Positions 32,118 to 41,149 are shown, counted from the first letter of the stretch. The stretch: DNA of 64,000 nt from Dyadobacter sandarakinus (GCF_016894445.1 NZ_CP056775.1:3660001-3724000), one strand, 5' to 3'. Notes: a model not told the origin generated them from the sequence alone. A program made the numbers and translations.

Positions 32118-35100
32118 ATGTATCAACTCATCAGAACTGCACTCCGGCAACCCATTTCTATTGTGGTGGTGGTGATCGGTATCCTGTTCTTCTCCGTACT
32201 GTCGATCCGGAGTATTCCTGTCGATATTTTTCCGAACCTCGACCTGCCGACGATCTATGTTGTGCAGCCTTACGGGGGTATGGCGCCGGACCAGATGGAT
32301 GGTTTTATTGCGACCCGCTACCAGGACCACTTCCTGTACGTGTCGGGGATCCGTGATGTCGATGTAAAAACCATTCAGGGACTTTCGCTGATCAAACTAT
32401 CCTTTTATCCGGGCACAGACATGGCCCAGGCCGCCGCCGAAGTCGCCAATAACGTATCGCGGGCCAAGGCTTACATGCCCGAGGGAACCGTACCGCCCCA
32501 GGTAGTCCGCTTTGACGCGAGCTCGGTACCGATCGGACAAATGGTTTTTGAAAGCGCGTCCCGCTCTCTAAATGAAATCCAGGATTTTGCGTCGTCCCGC
32601 ATCCGGCCCATGTTCAGCCGTATTGAGGGAGTGTCGAGCCCGCCGCCATTTGGCGGTAACCAGCGTACCATCGTGATCCGCGTGGATCCTGAGCGCATTC
32701 GCAGCTATCATCTTACGCCCGAAGAAATTATCAAATCCATTGTCACCAACAACCAGCCTTCGCCGGCCGGTAACATCCGCATGGGTGACAAAACGCTGAT
32801 GACACCCGTAAACTCGCTCATCAGCAAACCAGAAGACTTCCTGAACATTCCGATCCGGGTAGGTGCGGGCCCTACCGTGTTTATCCGGGATGTGGGTGTT
32901 GTAGAAGACGGGGCCGACGTGACGGTAAGCTACGCGCTGATAAACGGGCGACGGGCTGTATACATTCCGGTAGTAAAAAAATCGGATGCCTCCACGCTGG
33001 ATGTGGTCAACAACATCCGGGCGGCCCTCCCTCAGCTGCGCAATGCGGTACCGGAAGATGTAAAAATTTCCTACGAATTTGATCAGTCGGTGTATGTAAC
33101 CAACTCGCTGAAAAGTCTGATCACCGAGGGTATCCTGGGTGCATTGCTCACCGGGTTAATGGTACTTCTTTTCCTGCGCGACTGGCGGAGCGTGATCATT
33201 GTGATCGTCACCATTCCGATTTCCATTCTGTCGGCTGTGATCCTGATGAATTTGTTTGGGCAAACCATCAACATCATGACCCTTAGCGGACTTGCACTGG
33301 CCATCGGTGTACTGGTAGACCAGGCCACGGTGACCATTGAAAACATTCATCAGCACCAGGAAATGGGTAAGCCCAAGGAGCAGGCGATCTGGGATGCGTG
33401 CAAGGAAATTGCATTTCCGGAGTTCCTGATCCTGCTTGCCATTCTTGCGGTTTTTGCACCTTCGTTCGTCATGAACGGCATTCCAAGATCCATGTTTCTG
33501 CCGCTTTCGCTGGCAGTAGGCTTTGCCATGATCGCCTCCTTTTTGCTTTCGCAGACCCTGGTACCGGTACTCGCCAACTGGCTGCTCAAAAACCATCCGC
33601 ACCACGAAGCTCCTACCCTCGCACTTGACAATCAGGAAGTAAAGGATGTGATTGCAGAGTCGGCTCACCCAAGTGTGCCTGACAGTAGTTTTGAAAAATT
33701 CAAAAAACGCTATGTGCGGGCATTAACGGGCATTATGGCACGTGGGCGGCTGGTAGTACCTGCCTACCTTATTATTGCGGTTGCCCTGATTGCGGGCGGG
33801 TTCCTGCTCATCGGTACCGACATTTTACCTAAAGCCAACAGTCACCAGTTCCAGATGCGGCTGCGCGTGCCGGATGGTACGAGGGTAGAACGTACAGAAG
33901 AGGCAACCCTTAAAGTACTGGACCTGATCAGGCGGGAAGTAGGCGGAAAAAATGTGGAAATATCATCAGCCTACGTGGGTACAGTGCCTTCGAGCTATGG
34001 TACTTCCAATATTTTCGTGTTCAACAGCGGGCCGCACGAAGCTGTATTGCAGGTATCCCTGCATGAGGATTATCCCGTGAGAATGGACGGCCTGAAAGAG
34101 ACTTTGCGGGCCAGGATCTCGAAGGAAATGCCTTCACTGCGGATATCGTTTGAGCCGATCGAGCTGGTGGACAAAATCATGAGCCAGGGTGCTTCCACGC
34201 CCATTGAGGTGAGCGTGGCGGCCAAGGATGTGGAGGAAGCCGGTCGTTTTGCACGCAGGATCCAGAAGGAGATGGAGAAAATCGCGTTTTTGCGTGATGT
34301 TCAAATCGCGCAGCCACTCGCATATCCTATCCTGAAAGTGGATATTGACCGTGAAAGAGCTGGGCAGCTGGGGATTACTTCAACGCAGGTCGCACGCTCC
34401 ATGGTGGCGGCAACTTCATCAAGCCGGTTTACGGATAAAAACCTGTGGCTGGACGATGCCAAAGGGCTTGCCTACCAGGTACAGGTGCAGATTCCCGAAT
34501 ACCGCATGACCTCCGTGCAGGATATTGGTACAATACCCCTGAAAACAGGCGCCAGCAACCCGCTGCTTTCGGATGTTGCCACTTTTTCACAAAAAACCGC
34601 CCCCGGAGAATACGACCGGGCTGGTCCGAACCGGTTGGTGACAGTCACTGCCAATATTTTCAACAAAGACCTGGGCGCGGCGAGTACGTCGGTTCAGCAG
34701 GCGATCAAAAATGCGGGAGAACCTCCGCGCGGCGTGCTCGTGGAACTCAAAGGACAAACCGACCTCCTGACCGAGACATTGACGAGCCTTCAGGCGGGTC
34801 TTCTGATTGCAGTGGTAATTATGTTCCTTCTTCTGGCGGCTACCTATCAGTCTTTCAAACTGTCGCTTGTGGTACTATCCACCATTCCGGCGGTGGTACT
34901 CGGCTCGATCGGCATGCTGCTGCTTACCGGCGCTACGCTAAACCTGCAATCCTATATGGGCCTCATTATGTCTGTGGGGGTATCAGTGGCCAATGCAATT
35001 TTAATGGTGACCAATGCCGAAAACCTGCGTCTAAAACTTGATAATGCCCGTGAGGCGGTAATCATGGCAGCCGGAAGCCGGATCCGCCCGATTCTGATGA

Positions 35101-36470
35101 CGAGTATTGCCATGATTGCGGGTATGGTGCCGATGGCCTCGGGCCTGGGTGAAGGCGGCGACCAGATTGCACCGCTCGGTCAGGCGGTAATCGGCGGACT
35201 GATTGCCTCTACGCTTGCATCCCTGCTGATCCTGCCTGCAGTATTTATGCTGATGCAGAAAAAAGCTTCCATACACTCCCTCTCCATGGATCCGGAAGAT
35301 CCCGAGAGCAACTTCTTTCGTCAAAAATTTCAAACATCCGTCTCCATGAATACCGTCAAATCCCTTTTTATCATGCTTGCAGCAGCCGCAGGCATGATGT
35401 CGTGCAGCTCCGAAGCCCGCGAAACCGCCGAATCAAAGCCGGATGCTCCCGCTGTGACGGAGCTTGCCTATGTGCAAAGTTTACAGCCAGCCAAAGAGGT
35501 CGCGCTGCCCGGCGAGTTGAAGCCATGGAACAAGGTTTTTATTTACCCCAAGGTCAAAGGTTTTGTAAAACACCTGCATGTAGACCGTGGCAGCATGGTA
35601 CGGAAAGGACAGGTACTGGCAATGCTCGAAGCGCCCGAAGTCATGTCGGAACTCAGCCAGGCCAAAGCGCAGCTGATTGCCGCACAGGCGGCCTTGCAGC
35701 AAACAACGACCCGCTACAAAGTAAGTACCTCCACCTACAACAGGATGGTACGTACCAATCATACTGAAGGCGCTGTGTCGCTGAATGAGCTTGATGTATC
35801 CCGTGCCAAAGCACAGGCCGACAGTTCTGCGATGGCCGTGGCGCAGGGAAACGTGGAGGCAGCGAAATCATTCATGGAAACAAAGTCGGAACTGGCCAGG
35901 TACCTCACGGTCACAGCACCTTTTGACGGGATTATTACGGAGCGGAACATTAGTCCGGGAGCACTGGTGGGCCCTGGCGAAAGTGGTGCAAAGCCTTTGT
36001 TTATCCTGGAAGACAACACAAAGTTGCGCCTTACGCTGGCCATCCCGGAAAACCTGTCGGGCACGGTACCTGCGAAAGGCATGATCAACTTCACGGTTTC
36101 AGCCAGTCCTGAAAAGATTTACAAGGCGGTTTTCGCAAGAAGTTCCCGGACACTTTCGGAAGAAAATCGGTCGATGATGACAGAGTTTGATGTAGACAAC
36201 CGCAGCCACGAGCTCAAAGCCGGCATGTACGCGCAGGTCCGGCTGAATACGGAGCGCAGCTCCAAAACGCTCTTTGTACCCACTACTGCCGTAGTAAGCA
36301 GCAGCGAGCAGGTTTTTGTGATCCGGGATAAAAACAAAAAGGCGGAATGGGTGACAGTCAAGACCGGCAATGTGGTTGACACGCTGGTAGAGGTATTCGG
36401 AAACCTGCACGAAGGCGACGCCATTGTGAAGAAGGCTTCGGAAGAAGTGCGGAACGGGCAGAATTTGTAG
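32118..36470 (+). CDS. RND efflux permease fused to its periplasmic adaptor
   Basis: A 1450-residue uninterrupted frame. Residues 1-~1058 are a complete AcrB-like RND pump: TM1 'ISIVVVVIGILFFSVLSIRSIPVDIFPNLDLP', porter domains, TM4 proton-relay segment 'GLALAIGVLVDQATVTIENIHQH' (Asp401, followed by Gln not a second Asp), and a last TM 'GGLIASTLASLLILPAVFMLM'. After a ~20-residue polar linker, Met1077 begins a lipoprotein-like signal (SLFIMLAAAAGMMSC, Cys1096) and then a full HlyD-type adaptor: lipoyl halves around 'VFIYPKVKGFVKHLHVDRGSMVRKGQVLAMLEAPE', an alpha-hairpin, 'LTVTAPFDGIITERNISPGALV', and barrel/proximal domains to the end. The hydrophobic segment would carry the adaptor to the periplasm. 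No separate adaptor gene is nearby. Drug or metal substrate unknown. Confidence 0.9.
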   Translation: MYQLIRTALRQPISIVVVVIGILFFSVLSIRSIPVDIFPNLDLPTIYVVQPYGGMAPDQMDGFIATRYQDHFLYVSGIRDVDVKTIQGLSLIKLSFYPGTDMAQAAAEVANNVSRAKAYMPEGTVPPQVVRFDASSVPIGQMVFESASRSLNEIQDFASSRIRPMFSRIEGVSSPPPFGGNQRTIVIRVDPERIRSYHLTPEEIIKSIVTNNQPSPAGNIRMGDKTLMTPVNSLISKPEDFLNIPIRVGAGPTVFIRDVGVVEDGADVTVSYALINGRRAVYIPVVKKSDASTLDVVNNIRAALPQLRNAVPEDVKISYEFDQSVYVTNSLKSLITEGILGALLTGLMVLLFLRDWRSVIIVIVTIPISILSAVILMNLFGQTINIMTLSGLALAIGVLVDQATVTIENIHQHQEMGKPKEQAIWDACKEIAFPEFLILLAILAVFAPSFVMNGIPRSMFLPLSLAVGFAMIASFLLSQTLVPVLANWLLKNHPHHEAPTLALDNQEVKDVIAESAHPSVPDSSFEKFKKRYVRALTGIMARGRLVVPAYLIIAVALIAGGFLLIGTDILPKANSHQFQMRLRVPDGTRVERTEEATLKVLDLIRREVGGKNVEISSAYVGTVPSSYGTSNIFVFNSGPHEAVLQVSLHEDYPVRMDGLKETLRARISKEMPSLRISFEPIELVDKIMSQGASTPIEVSVAAKDVEEAGRFARRIQKEMEKIAFLRDVQIAQPLAYPILKVDIDRERAGQLGITSTQVARSMVAATSSSRFTDKNLWLDDAKGLAYQVQVQIPEYRMTSVQDIGTIPLKTGASNPLLSDVATFSQKTAPGEYDRAGPNRLVTVTANIFNKDLGAASTSVQQAIKNAGEPPRGVLVELKGQTDLLTETLTSLQAGLLIAVVIMFLLLAATYQSFKLSLVVLSTIPAVVLGSIGMLLLTGATLNLQSYMGLIMSVGVSVANAILMVTNAENLRLKLDNAREAVIMAAGSRIRPILMTSIAMIAGMVPMASGLGEGGDQIAPLGQAVIGGLIASTLASLLILPAVFMLMQKKASIHSLSMDPEDPESNFFRQKFQTSVSMNTVKSLFIMLAAAAGMMSCSSEARETAESKPDAPAVTELAYVQSLQPAKEVALPGELKPWNKVFIYPKVKGFVKHLHVDRGSMVRKGQVLAMLEAPEVMSELSQAKAQLIAAQAALQQTTTRYKVSTSTYNRMVRTNHTEGAVSLNELDVSRAKAQADSSAMAVAQGNVEAAKSFMETKSELARYLTVTAPFDGIITERNISPGALVGPGESGAKPLFILEDNTKLRLTLAIPENLSGTVPAKGMINFTVSASPEKIYKAVFARSSRTLSEENRSMMTEFDVDNRSHELKAGMYAQVRLNTERSSKTLFVPTTAVVSSSEQVFVIRDKNKKAEWVTVKTGNVVDTLVEVFGNLHEGDAIVKKASEEVRNGQNL

Positions 36471-36493
36471 TTCGTACAAAGTTCTGGCAGAAA

Positions 36494-36516
36494 GGGGTTG
36501 TCAATTCGACAACCCC
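36494..36516 (+). terminator. Terminator of the efflux operon
   Basis: GGGGTTGTC-AATTC-GACAACCCC, nine perfect pairs, followed by TTCTTACTTTTG. It lies 24 bases after the pump-adaptor stop and its left arm also supplies the -33 TTG of the next promoter. Confidence 0.8.
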
Positions 36517-36528
36517 TTCTTACTTTTG
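36499..36528 (+). promoter_or_regulatory. Promoter of higBA
   Basis: TTG (36499-36501), 19-base spacer, TACTTTTG (36521-36528): an exact match to the Bacteroidota TTG-N19-TAnnTTTG promoter. Transcription would begin near 36535, nine bases before the higB ATG. The -33 box lies in the upstream terminator stem. Confidence 0.65.
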
Positions 36529-36543
36529 TAAAAACCTACACAC

Positions 36544-36840
36544 ATGAATGTGATCAGCTTCAAGAAAATACGGGATTTCTATGAGGTACATCCTGATGCA
36601 AAGACTTACCTGACAGCGTGGTTTAAAACAGTGAAAAGGGCAAGCTGGAAAGATTTTAATGCGGTAAAAAAGGATTTCCGGACCGTAGACATGGTGGGCG
36701 ATAGCCGATTAATTTTCAACATAAAAGGAAATCATTACAGACTGATTGCGAGGATTAGCTATGAGCACAAAAGGCTTATGATCAAATGGCTGGGCACACA
36801 TGCTGAATACGACAAAATAGATGCGGTAAATGTTGAATGA
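36544..36840 (+). CDS. higB: HigB-type toxin (mRNA interferase), type II toxin-antitoxin
   Basis: A 98-residue RelE-superfamily protein: 'VISFKKIRDFYEVHPDAKTYLTAWFKTVKRASWKDFNAVKKDF', 'FNIKGNHYRLIARISYEHKRLMIKWLGTHAEYDKID'. The basic core with Arg/Lys/His and the 'GTHAEYDKI' end match the HigB group, which cleaves translated mRNA at the ribosome. Toxin gene comes first, as usual for hig systems, and the antitoxin gene begins immediately after it. Confidence 0.88.
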   Translation: MNVISFKKIRDFYEVHPDAKTYLTAWFKTVKRASWKDFNAVKKDFRTVDMVGDSRLIFNIKGNHYRLIARISYEHKRLMIKWLGTHAEYDKIDAVNVE

Positions 36841-36841
36841 T

Positions 36842-37216
36842 ATGGAAATACAGCTGATAGAAACCGAGCAGGACTATAACAAGGCCATCAAACGCATTGA
36901 TGAAGTATTTGACGCCCGGCCGGGGAGCCAGGAAGCCAAGGAGCTGGAAGTGCTCTCACTGCTCGTCAATAAATATGAAGAAGAGAATTTCCCGATTGAC
37001 GAACCTGATCCCATTGAATACATCAAGATCAGAATGGAGGAAATGGGGCTTACTGCGAGTGACCTTGTACCTTACATGGGTAATAAAGGCAATGTTTCCA
37101 AAGTCCTGAACAGGAAGCGCGGCCTATCCATTGATATGATCAGAAAGTTGAATAAGGGCCTGGGATTTCCTTTGGAAGTACTCATTGCAGAACCGAAAAA
37201 TCTTAATACAGCCTGA
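36842..37216 (+). CDS. higA: HigA-type antitoxin with helix-turn-helix
   Basis: A 124-residue protein. N-terminal helical part binds toxin; the C-terminal Xre-type HTH is 'LTASDLVPYMGNKGNVSKVLNRKRGLSIDMIRKLNKGLGFPLEVLI'. It neutralises HigB and probably represses the shared promoter. ATG 36842 follows the toxin TGA by one base; an alternative ATG at 36830 would overlap the toxin by 11 bases. Confidence 0.88.
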   Translation: MEIQLIETEQDYNKAIKRIDEVFDARPGSQEAKELEVLSLLVNKYEEENFPIDEPDPIEYIKIRMEEMGLTASDLVPYMGNKGNVSKVLNRKRGLSIDMIRKLNKGLGFPLEVLIAEPKNLNTA

Positions 37217-37273
37217 TTGCAATGCAATAGCAGGCAAGGTCGGCAAAGTTGGCTTTGTATATATTTTACTAAA

Positions 37274-37318
37274 AAGGCCTCCGACTGAAAGCTTGAACTG
37301 CTCTCGGCCGGAGGCCTT
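37274..37318 (+). terminator. Terminator of higBA
   Basis: AAGGCCTCCG (37274-37283) pairs perfectly with CGGAGGCCTT (37309-37318), loop of 25 bases. Symmetric enough to serve the convergent DUF4136 gene as well. Confidence 0.75.
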
Positions 37319-37352
37319 CTGATTTTACTACACAGCGGGCTTTTTGTACCTG

Positions 37353-37928
37353 CTACTTCCTGCTGTACGTATCCGCAGTAGCTTCCGGAAAAGTGCGCAG
37401 GATGTCGGAAATGGTGTTTTTTACCATGCTTTCGCGATCATCCTTTTTGCTCGGTGCCTTTACTTTTCCGGAGGCCCATCCCTGCCACACCATCTTGTCA
37501 CTGGTTTTCTGATAGATGTTCAGGATAAACCGGCTCTCCTGGTAGTTATAGGTGGAAATGTTGTTTCCACCGCCGTACCACCACATATAAGGCGAATACA
37601 TGTTGTTGGAACGTACTTGCTGACGTTCCTTTACATCGGTCATAAAGCGTACGATAATCTCGGGATTGTTCTGGTCAAACTTATACCCTTTTGACTCCAT
37701 TACTTCCACTACCGCATCACCCAGGCGCCTTCTGTTGAGCTCGCTGCCCAGCAAGGGATCTTCTTCGATCTTATGTTCAGCCTCTACTTTGAAGGTTTTG
37801 AACTGTTTAAGATTTACCGATGAATCATAATCATAATTTACCTGCAAAGCCTGGCTGCAAGCCAGCACAAGCATTCCCGCCGCCACCACCAGGCAGGTGG
37901 TTTTTATCATCTTCACTATCCTTTTCAT
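37353..37928 (-). CDS. DUF4136 lipoprotein
   Basis: A 191-residue protein with a lipoprotein signal (TTCLVVAAGMLVLACSQ). The mature part matches DUF4136: 'VNYDYDSSVNLKQFKTFKVE', 'NRRRLGDAVVEVMESKGYKFDQNNPEIIVRFMTDV', 'YQESRFILNIYQKTSDKMVWQGWASG' and 'ISDILRTFP'. A tyrosine/glycine stretch (PYMWWYGGGNN) sits mid-protein. Anchored in the envelope; function is unknown. Start at 37928 or at Met 37910. Confidence 0.85.
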   Translation of the reverse strand: MKRIVKMIKTTCLVVAAGMLVLACSQALQVNYDYDSSVNLKQFKTFKVEAEHKIEEDPLLGSELNRRRLGDAVVEVMESKGYKFDQNNPEIIVRFMTDVKERQQVRSNNMYSPYMWWYGGGNNISTYNYQESRFILNIYQKTSDKMVWQGWASGKVKAPSKKDDRESMVKNTISDILRTFPEATADTYSRK

Positions 37929-38088
37929 TTGTTTGAACGTTTGGTTATCTGGTTATCTGACAGTTTACGCAGGCAAATGGTTTAAACGACTGCGAAAACA
38001 TCTATTTAACTGGTAAACAAACGCCATTCGTATATCACCTGCAAAATTCCGGCGACTGGCAAATTATCGTGCCATCACATAGCCCATT

Positions 38089-39456
38089 CTAAACACTTTT
38101 ATAATCGGGATGCTTGTAAGGTGCACGGTACGAGCGGGCAAGTAATGCATTGGCCTCCCGGTCACCGACAACCTCTTTCTTCACCGGATCATATACCACT
38201 GCCCTGCCCAGCTTCATGGAAACATTGGCCAGAATGCAGCTTGCGGTAGAAATGTGCCCCTGCTCTATATCAGCCACAGGCCGGCTGTTGTTGTCGATTG
38301 CTTTCAGAAAATCCAGCATATGCAGGCGGGTGGCGGGTGCTGCATTCAGCTCAATTTTGTCTTCTTTAAGATCCTCCGGATATTTTTCTTTTTCGTAAAC
38401 AACATCCTTATGGATTTTCTCGCCCTTTCCTGCCGGTATGAAGTCGTAAGCCATCGTACTGCCCCATAAAGTACCTTTTTCGCCGTACAGGGTGAATGAC
38501 CAGGGATAATCCGGATTATTGGGCGTACCCCAGCTTCGGTGCTGCCACACGCAATTGAGCCCGTCATATTCAAAAACGGCTGTCTGCGTGTCGGAGATAT
38601 TTGATTTACCTTCTTTTTGTACGTAAATACCGCCGGTCGAGCTGATCTTTTTGGGCCAGCCCAGGTTCAGCATCCAGCGTACCGTATCAAACATATGGAC
38701 ACACATATCACCCGTAATCCCGTTTCCATACTCCATAAACGTGCGCCACCAGCGTACATGCGGTAAGCCGTCGTAAGGCCGCAGCGGAGCCGGTCCTGTC
38801 CATTTCTCATAATCGAGAAATGCAGGAACTGCCTCCACAGGTGGATTTCCGTTGTTACGCATGTGAAAGTAGCAGCACATTTCCACGTGGGAAATCTTAC
38901 CGAGTAATCCGGCATCCACAATGTTCTTTTTCGCATCAATGAGGTGGGGGGTGCTCTTGCGCTGGGTTCCTACCTGTACTACTTTCTTGTATTTGCGGGC
39001 GGCGGCCACCATGGCTTCCCCTTCCAGTACGTCCACACTGATCGGCTTTTGCACATACACGTGCGCGCCGGCCTTTACGGCATCGATCATCTGCAATGCA
39101 TGCCAGTGGTCGGGTGTACCGATGAGGACAATGTCCATTTCGTTTTCCGACAGCATTTTCTGGTAATCGGCGTAGAGCCTGGGAGTCTTACCCGACTTTT
39201 GTCGCTGACTCACCAGCTTTCCGGCTTCACTCAGCTGGTTCTGGTCAACGTCGCACAAGGCAACTACTTCCACTGGCGCTACCTGTATCAGCCTGAACAA
39301 GTCGCTCTTTCCATACCAGCCTGTACCGATCAGCCCCACTTTCCAGATTTTATCGGGATAAATCAGGTCCATACCCTGCGCGCCGAAAGCAGACAAGGCC
39401 ATGGTGGCTGTGGCACCATAAAGAAAGTTACGCCGGTTGATATTGAAACTGTTCAT
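38089..39456 (-). CDS. Gfo/Idh/MocA-family oxidoreductase with Tat signal
   Basis: A 455-residue protein beginning with a twin-arginine signal (NINRRNFLYGATATMALSAFGAQG), so it is exported folded with its nicotinamide cofactor. The Rossmann part has 'WKVGLIGTGWYGKSDLFRLIQVAPVEVVALCDVD', 'DIVLIGTPDHWHALQMIDAVKAGAHVYVQKPISVDVLEGEAMV', followed by a beta-sheet substrate domain ('GNGITGDMCVHMFDTVRWML'). Such periplasmic members include 3-dehydrogenases and glycosidases acting on sugars through a 3-keto intermediate. Close to the sugar-catabolic operon and on the same strand, but separated from it by the plus-strand DUF6934 module. Confidence 0.87.
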   Translation of the reverse strand: MNSFNINRRNFLYGATATMALSAFGAQGMDLIYPDKIWKVGLIGTGWYGKSDLFRLIQVAPVEVVALCDVDQNQLSEAGKLVSQRQKSGKTPRLYADYQKMLSENEMDIVLIGTPDHWHALQMIDAVKAGAHVYVQKPISVDVLEGEAMVAAARKYKKVVQVGTQRKSTPHLIDAKKNIVDAGLLGKISHVEMCCYFHMRNNGNPPVEAVPAFLDYEKWTGPAPLRPYDGLPHVRWWRTFMEYGNGITGDMCVHMFDTVRWMLNLGWPKKISSTGGIYVQKEGKSNISDTQTAVFEYDGLNCVWQHRSWGTPNNPDYPWSFTLYGEKGTLWGSTMAYDFIPAGKGEKIHKDVVYEKEKYPEDLKEDKIELNAAPATRLHMLDFLKAIDNNSRPVADIEQGHISTASCILANVSMKLGRAVVYDPVKKEVVGDREANALLARSYRAPYKHPDYKSV

Positions 39457-39626
39457 GCGTGAAATGTTTGTTTTGGAAAAAATCTAAAGTGCTCCCTGTG
39501 CGGACGCTTTGAAAAGGATTACACCAGGCTCCTATACTAGCAGGACAGCTGTTTTCTTCATCAAAGACTTTCGTGCATGATGACCTTTACCTGCTCCTGC
39601 CGTCTAAAAAAGAACCCATACGAATA

Positions 39627-40106
39627 ATGAAAGACGCGCATTATCCATTCATTACGAATGCCGGAAAGACCCGGTTCTGCTTTGAGAGTGTAGGAAAAGG
39701 AAAAACCGTACAAAAACTGGTCGTATATACCCTGCTTACCAAAGACCCTCCTCTCTACAATCTTGCATTGGGCGATTCTGAGGATGGCAACGACTTTGAT
39801 GATGAGGTCATCACTAACAACGGGGACATGCCGAAGGTGATAGCAACAGTGATAAGAACCCTTCTGAAAATGCTTGCCAAACACCAAAATGCATCTGTAT
39901 ATCTTGCAGGAAACAGCCGGGCTAAAACGAGACTTTACAGAATAATTATAAACCGTAAACTGGCAGAATTGAAGAAATATTATGAGATTTATGGAGTTGA
40001 AGATCTCGAACCGGAGATTTATATTCCGGGAAAGGAATACCGGGCATTCATTATTAAAAAATTAATTAACGTACATGATGGAAACAACAAGAGACAAGAG
40101 TGTTAG
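39627..40106 (+). CDS. DUF6934-family protein
   Basis: A 159-residue protein. Segments 'YPFITNAGKTRFCFESVGKGKTVQKLVVYTLL', 'YNLALGDSEDGNDFDDEVITNNGDMPKVIATVIRTLLKML', 'VYLAGNSRAKTRLYRIIINRKL' and a Tyr/Glu-rich end 'YEIYGVEDLEPEIYIPGKEYRAFIIKK' match the DUF6934 pattern as I recall it from Bacteroidota. Function is unknown. The frame opens at 39573; ATG 39627 is the family-like start. A small basic/acidic protein gene overlaps its 3' end by 32 bases, giving a two-gene cassette like a toxin-antitoxin pair. Confidence 0.7.
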   Translation: MKDAHYPFITNAGKTRFCFESVGKGKTVQKLVVYTLLTKDPPLYNLALGDSEDGNDFDDEVITNNGDMPKVIATVIRTLLKMLAKHQNASVYLAGNSRAKTRLYRIIINRKLAELKKYYEIYGVEDLEPEIYIPGKEYRAFIIKKLINVHDGNNKRQEC

Positions 40107-40284
40107 AAGAAGACCAAGAGAAAAAACAACCTATCCTTCCATGGAAGCACTTGTACAAGCACATCTTGAGTTTGCCCGTAAGTCGCTTGAAGGTGTGGAC
40201 CTGAGTTTTTTAAAAGAAAAAAGTGGTACTGCTACTTCAAAAAAGTCCCCACATTCTCCTTCGTCACCAGCTGAAAAGGAATAA
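40075..40284 (+). CDS. Small partner protein of the DUF6934 gene
   Basis: A 69-residue protein: basic N terminus (TTRDKSVRRRPREKTTYP), a helical middle (SMEALVQAHLEFARKSLEGVDLSFLKEKS) and a Ser/Pro/Lys-rich disordered tail. It overlaps the DUF6934 gene by 32 bases in another frame, and overlaps the 3' end of the convergent substrate-binding protein gene by 53 bases. No family recognised; size and layout fit an antitoxin or regulator, which is inference. Confidence 0.6.
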   Translation: MMETTRDKSVRRRPREKTTYPSMEALVQAHLEFARKSLEGVDLSFLKEKSGTATSKKSPHSPSSPAEKE

Positions 40285-41149
40285 GTACTTCTTTTTCAAA
40301 TGGTTTTTTCTGAATGGCGGCCACTGCAGTTTCTATGGCTTTGTTGCCCTGCTCCCTCGCATTCTGAAAAACAGTAGCATTCAACGTTCCTTTTTTTACT
40401 GCCTGTAATGCATCAGGTATCGCATCCACGCTCACCACAATCACCTTATCTTTCAGACCGGCAGCTTCCAGGGCTTTTACTGCGCCCATGCCCATTTCAT
40501 CATTTTGGGCGAAAATAGCATGGATCTGAGACCCATAGGATTGTATCCAGTTTTCGGTCAGTGACATGGCTTTGGCCCTGTCCCACTCGCCCGACTGCTC
40601 CGCCAGCAACTTAAGTCCTGGGTTTGCTTTCAGGATTTCCCTGGCTCCTTTATCGCGCTTGATCTGGGCAGCCTGCCCCATAAAACCATGCATCATCAGC
40701 ACATTTCCTTTTCCGCCGAGCTTTTCGGCCAGATATCGCATCGCAATACGGGCTGATTCCACATCGTCGGAACCTACAAAAGAGGTTGGCTTCACGGTTG
40801 TTTCAGAATTCACATTGATCACCGGAATCTTAGCGTTCAGCGCCGCTTGTACAGCCGGAGAGCTTGCCTCCACTTCGCACGGATTCACAATGATTGCATC
40901 AACACCCTGTGCAATAAAGCTTTCTACCTGCTCCACCTGTTTGAGCGCAGACCGTTCCGCATCTACCACGATCAGCTCTATACCGGCAGCTTTGGCTTTT
41001 GCCTCCATCTCGTCTGCCACGCTCACCACAAATTCATTCTGCATGCTCAGCATCGTCGCGCCGATCACCAGCTTTTTTTCACCATCGGAGCTACCCTGAC
41101 CGCAACCTGCCAGCAAGGCGGCCAATGCCAATGCATATATTGATTTCAT
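40232..41149 (-). CDS. Ribose-type sugar ABC transporter substrate-binding lipoprotein
   Basis: A 305-residue protein (308 if started at 41158) with a lipoprotein signal (ALALAALLAGCGQ) and a periplasmic-binding type 1 fold like RbsB: 'LVIGATMLSMQNEFVVSVADEMEAKAKAAGIELIVVDA', 'GVDAIIVNPCE', 'NVLMMHGFMGQAAQIKRDKGAREIL', 'IFAQNDEMGMGAVKALEAAG', 'VISVDA'-like 'VVSVDAIPDALQAVKKGTLNATVFQNAREQG'. It presents a sugar or cyclitol to the RbsC/RbsA-like genes upstream in the operon. Last gene of the minus-strand run. Confidence 0.9.
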   Translation of the reverse strand: MKSIYALALAALLAGCGQGSSDGEKKLVIGATMLSMQNEFVVSVADEMEAKAKAAGIELIVVDAERSALKQVEQVESFIAQGVDAIIVNPCEVEASSPAVQAALNAKIPVINVNSETTVKPTSFVGSDDVESARIAMRYLAEKLGGKGNVLMMHGFMGQAAQIKRDKGAREILKANPGLKLLAEQSGEWDRAKAMSLTENWIQSYGSQIHAIFAQNDEMGMGAVKALEAAGLKDKVIVVSVDAIPDALQAVKKGTLNATVFQNAREQGNKAIETAVAAIQKKPFEKEVLIPFQLVTKENVGTFLK

